Assembly (NCBI GenBank): GCA_018882795.1
Contig: VERJ01000021.1
Span: 1 to 36,731 of the forward strand
From: Burkholderiaceae bacterium
Lineage (GTDB): Bacteria; Pseudomonadota; Gammaproteobacteria; Burkholderiales; Burkholderiaceae_A
Direction: 5' to 3'
DNA length: 36,731 nt
A program made the translations under genes and the position numbers. Numbering within the stretch: position 1 is the first letter of the stretch; every line of letters begins with the position of its first letter. Below the pieces are notes generated by a model. The model ran no database searches, had not been told where the DNA came from, and saw only the letters and a program-made list of their open reading frames with translations. Shown piece by piece: positions 15,487-22,792 of this stretch.

Positions 15487-17124
15487 CTAGGACTCTAGCC
15501 GCTTGCGGAGTTCAAATTTCTGAATCTTTCCGGTGGATGTTTTGGGCAGCTCCCCAAACACCACCGCGCGGGGCGATTTGAATCCTGCCAGCAGGGTGCG
15601 GCAGTGGCGGATGATGTCCTCTTCTGTGGCGGCTGCGCCCGGTTTGAGTTCAACAAACGCACAGGGGGTCTCGCCCCACTGGGCATCCGGCTTGGCCACC
15701 ACAGCAGCGGCAAGCACGGCGGGATGCCGATAGAGCGCATCTTCGACTTCAATAGAGGAGATGTTCTCACCGCCCGAAATAATGATGTCTTTGCTGCGGT
15801 CTTTGATTTTCATATAGCCATCGGGGTAGACCACCGCCAGATCGCCTGAATGAAACCAGCCGCCTTTGAGCGCCTGGGCTGTGGCCTCGGGATTTTTCAG
15901 ATAGCCGCGCATCACGACATTGCCACGGATCATGATCTCGCCAATGGTCTCGCCATCCATGGGCACAGGCTGCATGGTCTCGGGATCCAGCACTGCGACC
16001 TGTTGCTCCAGCTGCTTGCAGATGCCTTGGCGCGAATTCAGTTCGGCCCGCTCCTGCAGTGGCAGTGCTGCCCATTCGTCCTGTTGTACGCCGATCAGCA
16101 CGGGGCCATAGACCTCGGTCAGACCATAGGCATGAAGAATCTCAAAACCCATTTTCTCCATGCCTTCGATCATCGCGGCAGGGGGTGCGGCACCACCCAC
16201 CATGGTCTGGACTCTATGTTCGATGCCGGCCTTTAAGTGATCGGGCGCGTTGATGAGCAGATTCTGCACAATCGGCGCCCCGCAGTAGTGGGTGACACGA
16301 TGCGTGCGGATCGCATCAAAGATGGGCTGAGCTTCGACCCTTCTTAAGCAGACATTGACACCCGCCATGGCCGCGACTGTCCAGGGGAAGCACCAGCCAT
16401 TGCAATGAAACATCGGCAGCACCCAGAGGTAGACAGGATGCCGCTGCATGCCCCACTCCAGCGCATTGGAAACGCCGTTGGTGTAGGCGCCGCGGTGGGA
16501 ATAGACCACGCCCTTGGGGTTGCCGGTGGTGCCCGATGTGTAATTCAGGCAGATGGGATCCCATTCGTTCTGTGGCCGTACGATCTCAAATTCAGGATCA
16601 GCCGAGGCAAGCAGGGCCTCGTAGTCCAGCCCGCCCAATTGAATTCTTGGCCCTTGATAAAGAGGATCGTCCACTTCAACCAGTTTGGGCAGGGGCTGCT
16701 TGTCTTGCGTAAGCATGTCCAAGGCTGCTTGTATGGGGCCCGCAAACTCCTGGTCAACGATCAACACTTTTGCTTCGCTGTGGGCAAGCATATAAGCAAG
16801 GGCCCGAGGGTCCTGCCGGGTGTTGAGTGCGCAGAGCACGGCCCCTGCCATGGCGATGCCGAAGTGGGCCTCGACCATTGGCGGTGTGTTGGGCAGCATC
16901 ACGGCGACTGTCTCAGCGCGTTGAATGCCCAATTGGGAAAGGCTGCTGGCCAATCTTTTGCAGCGTGTAAAGGTGTCGGCCCAGGTGCGTTTCAAATCGC
17001 CATGAATCACGGCGGTTTTTCTTGGATACGCCAGTGCCGCCCGCTCGATAAATTGAATCGGGGTCTGAGCGGTGAAGTTGGCCGGGCCCTGATCCAGCCC
17101 CGTGGCATAGAGTGCGGTGCTCAT
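15487..17124 (-). CDS. Acyl-CoA synthetase (AMP-forming), copy 2
   Basis: 545 residues with the same full ligase motif set as the plus-strand copy at 3683-5338: YTSGTTGNPKGVVYSHRG, FHCNGWCFPW, GYMKIKDRSKDIIISGGE and PKTSTGKIQKFELR (Lys533). The two align almost without gaps and by eye share roughly two thirds of residues, so they are paralogues bracketing the dehydrogenase and transporter genes. Differences in the central substrate region suggest related but distinct acids. Its ATG overlaps the stop of the upstream MFS gene (17121-17124), so uptake and activation are probably co-translated. Confidence 0.92.
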   Translation of the reverse strand: MSTALYATGLDQGPANFTAQTPIQFIERAALAYPRKTAVIHGDLKRTWADTFTRCKRLASSLSQLGIQRAETVAVMLPNTPPMVEAHFGIAMAGAVLCALNTRQDPRALAYMLAHSEAKVLIVDQEFAGPIQAALDMLTQDKQPLPKLVEVDDPLYQGPRIQLGGLDYEALLASADPEFEIVRPQNEWDPICLNYTSGTTGNPKGVVYSHRGAYTNGVSNALEWGMQRHPVYLWVLPMFHCNGWCFPWTVAAMAGVNVCLRRVEAQPIFDAIRTHRVTHYCGAPIVQNLLINAPDHLKAGIEHRVQTMVGGAAPPAAMIEGMEKMGFEILHAYGLTEVYGPVLIGVQQDEWAALPLQERAELNSRQGICKQLEQQVAVLDPETMQPVPMDGETIGEIMIRGNVVMRGYLKNPEATAQALKGGWFHSGDLAVVYPDGYMKIKDRSKDIIISGGENISSIEVEDALYRHPAVLAAAVVAKPDAQWGETPCAFVELKPGAAATEEDIIRHCRTLLAGFKSPRAVVFGELPKTSTGKIQKFELRKRLES

Positions 17125-18302
17125 GCCTGTGCAGCCATCGCGGCCTTGATGTGTCGCTCAGAGGGCAGCCAGGCCACCGTGAAGGCTGTGCAGCAGGCAA
17201 TCAGTGCCATGGCAAAAAATAGCGCTTCAAAACTTGTGGCTTTCACAATTGGCCCAAGCAAATAGACCGCAATACCACTTACGCCAAATGAGATGGCAAT
17301 CCGGATGCCCGCCACGCGGCTGCGCATGCGGTCATCGACATAGCGCACCACCACGGCATCCAGAAAGGGAATTGCGCCAAAGATCGCCGCCATGAAACCC
17401 AGGGCACAGATCCACAGCACCCAGCCCGTCGACTGGGCTGCAATTGCAAACAGAAAGATTTGTGAAACCACGATGCCCAGATAGAGTGGCTTCATCGGCA
17501 CCCGATCAATGAGTCGGCCCACGATCACTTGGCTAAAGGCTGCTACTGCATAAACAGATGCCAGTAGCATGCCCAGCGTGGCCGGATCGCTGATTACACC
17601 CACAAAGCGTTCCCGAAAGAGTTCGGTGTTGCCGTTGGTCGTGAAATTAAAAAGTAGTGCACCGGATGTCGAGGCGATGGTGGTGACAGTTAAGGCCCGC
17701 ATGGTGATACGCCGTGGCATCGGATGGGGAGAGGATTTCTTCTTCCCTGGTGCGTGGCGCTCTTCGGGTGCGAATCGCGCAAAAAGAAATCCCATCGCCA
17801 CGGCAAGCAGCGCGGGAAGAATGAAGGCTGCGCGCCAGCCGAAATACTTCACCATAAAGCCGGTGACGATCGCTGCAATTGCCAGGCCCATATTGCCGGC
17901 CAGATTGTTCCAGCCAATGGTGACTCCAGGTGTCTTGGTGGTGCTCAAGAGCATAGGAATGCCGACCGGGTGATAAATCGATGCAAAGGCGCCCATGAGT
18001 GTTAAGGCCATTGCAATTTGTATTGGACTTTGTGCGAGCGCTACCCCGATGCAGGTGATTGCGATGCCAGCAAAAAACACCAGCATCATTTTTCTTCTGC
18101 CCCATAGATCGCCGAGTCTTCCCGAGGGCACGGAACCTAGGCCGAACATGATGAAGGCGCCTGCGGTGTAAGGCATCAGGTCTTCCCAGCGCTCAATGCC
18201 GAATTCCAGGGCAATGGTGGTGACCGCAGAAGCAAAGACCAGCAGCACAAGGTGGTCTAAGGCGTGGGCCGCATTGAGCAGCAGGGAGGTGGGCCGATTC
18301 AT
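17121..18302 (-). CDS. MFS transporter (co-transcribed with acyl-CoA synthetase copy 2)
   Basis: 393 residues with about 12 hydrophobic segments. The MFS loop 2-3 motif appears as GLGSVPSGRLGDLWGRRKMM. The paired motif in the second half is GRLIDRVPMKP. A central charged loop (RFAPEERHAPGKKKSS) separates the two six-helix halves. Its stop overlaps the start of the acyl-CoA synthetase by 4 bp, implying that it moves the acid which that ligase activates, or a product. It diverges from another MFS gene across 77 bp. Substrate unknown. Confidence 0.88.
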   Translation of the reverse strand: MNRPTSLLLNAAHALDHLVLLVFASAVTTIALEFGIERWEDLMPYTAGAFIMFGLGSVPSGRLGDLWGRRKMMLVFFAGIAITCIGVALAQSPIQIAMALTLMGAFASIYHPVGIPMLLSTTKTPGVTIGWNNLAGNMGLAIAAIVTGFMVKYFGWRAAFILPALLAVAMGFLFARFAPEERHAPGKKKSSPHPMPRRITMRALTVTTIASTSGALLFNFTTNGNTELFRERFVGVISDPATLGMLLASVYAVAAFSQVIVGRLIDRVPMKPLYLGIVVSQIFLFAIAAQSTGWVLWICALGFMAAIFGAIPFLDAVVVRYVDDRMRSRVAGIRIAISFGVSGIAVYLLGPIVKATSFEALFFAMALIACCTAFTVAWLPSERHIKAAMAAQA

Positions 18303-18340
18303 AGTCCGAAATTGTACGGTCAGCTTGCTGAAAAATGAGT

Positions 18341-18354
18341 TAGTAGGGATACTA
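18341..18354. promoter_or_regulatory. Candidate operator in divergent MFS promoter region
   Basis: TAGTA-GGGA-TACTA is a perfect 5-bp inverted repeat with a 4-nt spacer in the 77-bp gap between two divergent MFS genes. Position and symmetry suit a dimeric regulator. Arms this short can arise by chance. Confidence 0.25.
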
Positions 18355-18379
18355 GGCCCTCACTAAAAAGCGGATCCGC

Positions 18380-19633
18380 ATGTCGAGCATCACAGAAAAA
18401 ATCAAGCACAACCCAATGTCCTTCGCCCTCTGGCTCATGCTGGTCTGCGGCTGCCTGATCGGACTGATTTCATTCGGGATCCGATCCTCTTTTGGTCTAT
18501 TTGTGGATCCGATTGCGGGCAGCGGTGGATTTAATTTTGGCCGTGAAACCTATGCCTTTGCCATGGCGATCCAGAACCTCTTCTGGGGCATCGGCCAGCC
18601 GATTGCGGGCGCGCTCTCGGATCGCTTCGGCCCATGGCGTGTGCTGGCAGGTGGTGGGGTGATCTTCGCCGCGGGTCTGGCCCTGATGACGGTCACCAGT
18701 GACCCCCTTGGTTTCTCGATCACGGCAGGCATCTTGATTGGCCTGGGCATGAGCGGTGCGGGACACAATACGGTGCTTGCGGCATTTGCCCAGCTGATGC
18801 CTGTGGAGCGTCGGCCCTGGGCCATGGGATTGGCAACAGCCATGGCCAGTCTGGGCCAGTTCCTGGTGGTGCCGCTGGGCCAGGCCTTTATCGAGGCTTA
18901 TGGCTGGGGCGCAACCTTGCTGATCATGTCTTTTGCCATGGCCACCACACCAGCCCTGGCGCTGTCATTGCGATCCAAAAAAAATGCGGCTCATCATTCG
19001 GCAGCTTCTCTGACTGCCACTGCAGATTCATTTAAAGAGTCATTGCGGCAGGCGTTCGGTCACTCCAGCTATTGGCTCTTGATTGGTGGGTTTTTTGTTT
19101 GCGGTTTTCAGCTTGCATTTATTACCGTGCATTTCCCGCCCTATCTTGCCGACATGGGCGTGTCGGCCAAGACGGCCAGCTGGGGCCTGGCAATGATTGG
19201 TCTTTTTAATGTGATTGGTAGTTATGCAAGTGGTCCCTTGAGTGCACGGCTCTCGCGCAAGGTGTTGCTGTCAATGATTTACATTTCGCGTGCGGCAGTG
19301 ATCACCATCTTTCTGCTGGTGCCGCTCTCCACCGCATCGGTCTTGCTCTTCGGTGCGGCGATGGGGGTGCTGTGGCTCTCTACTGTGCCACCGACGGCGC
19401 AGCTCGTGGGCATCATGTTTGGCAATCGCTATCTCTCCATGCTGTTTGGCTTTGTATTTCTGTCGCATCAGATCGGGGCGTTTATCGGTGTGTGGCTGGG
19501 CGGTCTGATCTTTGCCTCGACCGGTAGTTATCTGCCGATCTGGTGGGGCGGGGTAGTGTTGGCAGTGATGGCGTCGCTTCTGCATATGCCGATTCGCGAG
19601 CAGCTCTGGGCACCCAAGCCCCAGCCGGCCTGA
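18380..19633 (+). CDS. MFS transporter, monocarboxylate/oxalate-like
   Basis: 417 residues with about 12 membrane segments. The N-terminal half includes IRSSFGLFVDPI, IGQPIAGALSDRFGPWRVL (MFS loop 2-3 motif) and GLGMSGAGHNTVLAAFAQL. Phrases such as SSFGLFVDPI and GQPIAGALSDRFG are typical of the family annotated as monocarboxylate or oxalate/formate-type MFS carriers. The middle loop is rich in Ser, Ala and His (about 200-220). It is divergent from the other MFS gene, and a small membrane protein follows 7 bp after its stop. Probable organic-anion transport at the inner membrane; substrate unknown. Confidence 0.87.
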   Translation: MSSITEKIKHNPMSFALWLMLVCGCLIGLISFGIRSSFGLFVDPIAGSGGFNFGRETYAFAMAIQNLFWGIGQPIAGALSDRFGPWRVLAGGGVIFAAGLALMTVTSDPLGFSITAGILIGLGMSGAGHNTVLAAFAQLMPVERRPWAMGLATAMASLGQFLVVPLGQAFIEAYGWGATLLIMSFAMATTPALALSLRSKKNAAHHSAASLTATADSFKESLRQAFGHSSYWLLIGGFFVCGFQLAFITVHFPPYLADMGVSAKTASWGLAMIGLFNVIGSYASGPLSARLSRKVLLSMIYISRAAVITIFLLVPLSTASVLLFGAAMGVLWLSTVPPTAQLVGIMFGNRYLSMLFGFVFLSHQIGAFIGVWLGGLIFASTGSYLPIWWGGVVLAVMASLLHMPIREQLWAPKPQPA

Positions 19634-19640
19634 TGGTGTT

Positions 19641-19985
19641 GTGAGAAAAAAAAGATTTGGCCTGAACACCCATGTGGGAGGCGTGCTGCTGCTGGTGGCC
19701 AGCACCCTGGTGGTGGTCGCACTTTGGATTGCAGTGCAGGCCTCTCGCACGGATCCTCTGCCCACACTGGTCTGGGCCAGAGATCTTCCCGATGCCAATG
19801 TCATGACTGCCAGTCCGCTGGTGCTGGATCGGCTGGGTAATGGCTGGTGGTGGGTCTATGCGGGGCCGAAGGATCGGGAGAAGCTGCGGCAGGCGGGTGT
19901 TGCGTTTGCGGTGGCGATGCCGATGCCGCTGGCGCAGATGGCGGGATGTTCGATGCCGCCGCTGGATTACAAGCTTAGTCCTTAG
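19641..19985 (+). CDS. Small membrane-anchored protein of unknown function
   Basis: 114 residues from a GTG start 7 bp after the MFS stop. A basic N-terminus (MRKKRFG) precedes one hydrophobic helix (about residues 12-33), followed by about 80 residues probably facing the periplasm, with a tryptophan cluster GWWWVYAGP and a single late Cys. I do not recognise a family. Codon use resembles its neighbours, and the position suggests translation with the MFS transporter, perhaps as a small accessory subunit. Its stop TAG overlaps the opposing stop of the metallo-hydrolase gene by 4 bp. Confidence 0.6.
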   Translation: MRKKRFGLNTHVGGVLLLVASTLVVVALWIAVQASRTDPLPTLVWARDLPDANVMTASPLVLDRLGNGWWWVYAGPKDREKLRQAGVAFAVAMPMPLAQMAGCSMPPLDYKLSP

Positions 19986-21001
19986 AACGCTTCTTTCTCG
20001 GCTTCCAGAAACGCCAAGCTCGTGTACTTCCCGATGTTCGCGTCGAACCCGGCAGTGCGCTGCGCACGCGAGGCAACGCGTGGGTCTTTCAGCACCAGTG
20101 CTTTGGCAGCAGATAAGTCTTTGCCGTCTTTCACCGCCTGCAGGCAGGGCTCCCAAATGCCTGCCATCAGTTCCCAGTAATCTTTGATCAGCCCCTTGCT
20201 GGGGTTGCCATGGCCAGGCAGCCAGGTCTGATCACCCGCATTTTTCTGCAGGGCCTCATAGTATTTGAAGGTGCCAGGATAGGAGCCATCATCAATATTC
20301 GCGATGCGGTTCTCCATTGCGATATCACCAATGTGGGTGATCTTGTCTTCCACCACTTCCACAGACAGATCGCAGGGCGTGTGGGCTGTGCCATAGAAAT
20401 GCATCTTTAGTTTCGTGTCACCGAAATCCAGCACCTGGCCATTTTTCACTTCAGTATTGGGTGCAACAATCTTGGTGCCCGCAGTGGCCTGATTGGTCCA
20501 GCGCTCCATCAGTCCTTTCCAAAGGCTACCTTCTGTGCCCCGGATACGCTTGATGTTTTCTTCCAGGGCATAGATGGGAATATTGGGATAGGCCTCGGCG
20601 AATGCGTGATTGCCCAGCCAATGGTCGCCGTGATAGTGGGAGTTGAACACCCCGATCACAGGTTTGTCGGTGATGGTCTTGAGCATGCGAATCGCCATCT
20701 CACCAATTTGCACTGAGGCGCCTGAGTCGACCACCAGTACGCCTTTTTGCGTGATCACAAACGTGACATTGGCCATCATGCCGCGATTCTCTGGTGTGGG
20801 AAAACTATCCGGTGAATAAATCATCCAGACACGTTGAGACACTTGCCTGGGTTTGATGTCCTTTACTGGCGGTCCACGCAGAAAATCATCCACTGCCTGC
20901 GCGAAGACCCGCACTTCAGGCACGAGGCTGAGTGATGCAGCACCCAGTCCCAGACCCACTCCCGTCTTCCATGACCGGCCAAGAAAGCGACGACGATCCA
21001 T
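19982..21001 (-). CDS. Tat-exported MBL-fold metallo-hydrolase
   Basis: 339 residues from an ATG with a strong AAGGGGG ribosome-binding site; an upstream in-frame extension to 21145 lacks support. The N-terminus MDRRRFLGRSWKTGVGLGLG is a twin-arginine signal, so the protein folds in the cytoplasm and is exported. The zinc motif is NSHYHGDHWLGN (His122, His124, Asp126, His127), with GTAHTPCDL, IGDIAMENR and LPGHGNP later. Periplasmic relatives include SoxH-like proteins and the zinc hydrolases found with PQQ-dependent dehydrogenases; neither sox nor PQQ genes are visible here. It diverges from the SulP transporter across 69 bp, which hints at sulfur or anion metabolism but does not prove it. 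Confidence 0.85.
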   Translation of the reverse strand: MDRRRFLGRSWKTGVGLGLGAASLSLVPEVRVFAQAVDDFLRGPPVKDIKPRQVSQRVWMIYSPDSFPTPENRGMMANVTFVITQKGVLVVDSGASVQIGEMAIRMLKTITDKPVIGVFNSHYHGDHWLGNHAFAEAYPNIPIYALEENIKRIRGTEGSLWKGLMERWTNQATAGTKIVAPNTEVKNGQVLDFGDTKLKMHFYGTAHTPCDLSVEVVEDKITHIGDIAMENRIANIDDGSYPGTFKYYEALQKNAGDQTWLPGHGNPSKGLIKDYWELMAGIWEPCLQAVKDGKDLSAAKALVLKDPRVASRAQRTAGFDANIGKYTSLAFLEAEKEAF

Positions 21002-21070
21002 CTTGATCCCCCTTAATGCCTTTATGCGCATGAAGCGCAATGCTACACTTCCGGCATCGTGCGCGGTTTG

Positions 21071-22729
21071 ATGAACATCAGTTTTCGCTTTCGGCCAAGG
21101 CTCCTGGACCATCTGGGTGGTTACAGCCGACAAGACTTGACGCATGACATCTCTGCAGGCATCACGGTTGGAATTGTTGCGCTGCCACTAGCGATGGCCT
21201 TCGCCATTGCTTCGGGTCTGCCCCCGCAGGCGGGACTTTTCACTGCGATTGTTGCCGGCTTTCTGATCTCTGCTTTTGGTGGCTCCTCGGTGCAGATTGG
21301 CGGGCCGGCAGGTGCCTTTATCGTGGTGGTGTTTAGCATCGTGGAACGCTATGGCGTGGCCAATCTCATGATCTCCACCATCTGTGCGGGCGTAGTGATG
21401 ATTTTGATCGGGATGCTGCGCTGGGGGGGATTGATCCGCCTGATTCCGGTATCGATTGTGATCGGCTTTACCAATGGCATTGCTGTGTTGATCGGGCTGT
21501 CTCAGGTGAAAGATTTCCTTGGGCTGCAGGTCGAGAACATGCCCGCGGAGTTCTTTCACAAGATGGCAGTGATTATGCAATCACTGCATACGGCTGATCC
21601 CACGACGATCGCACTCTCTGTGACTGCGTTGGCCACGGTGGTGTTCTGGCCGAAGAGTTATGCTGGCCACGATTCGCTATTTGGCCGACTGATTGCGCGA
21701 CTGCCCGGAACCCTGGTGGCGCTCGCAATGGGCACACTGGCGGTCACGCTCTTAGACCTTCAGGTGGTGACCATCGGCAGCGCCTTTGGTGAAATTCCTC
21801 AGGGCCTGCCGCCGTTTACTGTGCCGGAATTCAATTGGGATACGGTGCGTTATTTGTTTGCACCGATTCTTACGATTGCATTTCTGGGCGCGGTGGAGTC
21901 TCTGCTCTGTGCGCGGGTCGCCGACTCCATGACCAAATCGAAGCATGATCCCAATCAGGAGCTCGTGGCCCAGGGCATTGCGAATATCGCTGCGCCGCTG
22001 TTTGGCGGATTCTGCGCTACAGGCACTGTTGCCCGCACGGTGACCAATATCCGCGCCGGTGGCCGCACGCCAGTGGCGGGCATGGTCCATGCGCTTACCT
22101 TGCTGGTGATCATGCTGGGTGCTGCGCCGCTTGCGAGCAATGTGCCGCTGGCCACGCTCTCGGGCATTCTGATGTTCGTGGCCTGGAATATGGGCGAGTG
22201 GCGTGAGTTTATTCGCCTGAAAAATTTCTCCTATGCCTATCGCACCATTCTGATCGCCACTTTTGTGCTCACTGTGGTGACCGATGTGACGGTTGCCGTT
22301 GAGGTTGGCCTGGTGCTGGCCTGTGTGTTCTACATTACTCGCATGTCCACCTTGACGCGGGTGGAGCCGTTGACTGCCCAGGAGCGCACCGCCTTGGGCA
22401 TCGCCCGCGAGGATATTGAAGTGGTGCGGGTGGTGGGCAGCCTCTTTTTTGGTGCCATCAGTAAATTGGAAGGCATTGCCGAAGATCATCGTTTAATGCC
22501 ACGTGTGATGGTCTTGGATTTCTCGGCCTTGATTCAGTTGGACACCACAGGTGTCGAGGCATTGACAGAGCTCTATCAGCGCTTGAAAGATCACGGCGCG
22601 GAGCTGCGCATTGCAGGGGCCAGTGGTCAGCCCCTCTCGGTGATGGAGCGCTCAGGCTTTGTGGATAAAATTGGCCAGACCGCTTTCTTTAAGACCCTGA
22701 CCGAGGCCTGCGATCACCATCCGGGCTGA
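21071..22729 (+). CDS. SulP family anion transporter with C-terminal STAS domain
   Basis: 552 residues from the ATG at 21071 (a GTG at 21059 is possible). The N-terminal region RQDLTHDISAGITVGIVALPLAMAFAIASGLPP, quoted in part, is the SulP signature; GGSSVQIGGPAGAFIVVV follows, and about 12-14 hydrophobic segments in all. The segment FCATGTVARTVTNIRAGGRTP lies in the conserved second half. The last 110 residues form a STAS domain (VVRVVGSLFFGAIS, VMVLDFSALIQLDTTGVEAL). SulP members carry sulfate, bicarbonate or dicarboxylates. The substrate is uncertain; ppc, which uses bicarbonate, is the next gene but convergent. Confidence 0.92.
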   Translation: MNISFRFRPRLLDHLGGYSRQDLTHDISAGITVGIVALPLAMAFAIASGLPPQAGLFTAIVAGFLISAFGGSSVQIGGPAGAFIVVVFSIVERYGVANLMISTICAGVVMILIGMLRWGGLIRLIPVSIVIGFTNGIAVLIGLSQVKDFLGLQVENMPAEFFHKMAVIMQSLHTADPTTIALSVTALATVVFWPKSYAGHDSLFGRLIARLPGTLVALAMGTLAVTLLDLQVVTIGSAFGEIPQGLPPFTVPEFNWDTVRYLFAPILTIAFLGAVESLLCARVADSMTKSKHDPNQELVAQGIANIAAPLFGGFCATGTVARTVTNIRAGGRTPVAGMVHALTLLVIMLGAAPLASNVPLATLSGILMFVAWNMGEWREFIRLKNFSYAYRTILIATFVLTVVTDVTVAVEVGLVLACVFYITRMSTLTRVEPLTAQERTALGIAREDIEVVRVVGSLFFGAISKLEGIAEDHRLMPRVMVLDFSALIQLDTTGVEALTELYQRLKDHGAELRIAGASGQPLSVMERSGFVDKIGQTAFFKTLTEACDHHPG

Positions 22730-22792
22730 TCGGATTGTCTTAAGCAGGTTTGCAAAGTGCAGCTGCAATCTTGTTGATGAAAGCGATACAGG

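Noticed and set aside
16405-17265. A 286-residue plus-strand frame opposite acyl-CoA synthetase copy 2
   Set aside because: It mirrors the antisense frame over copy 1, as expected for paralogues, and has no recognisable domain or ribosome-binding site.
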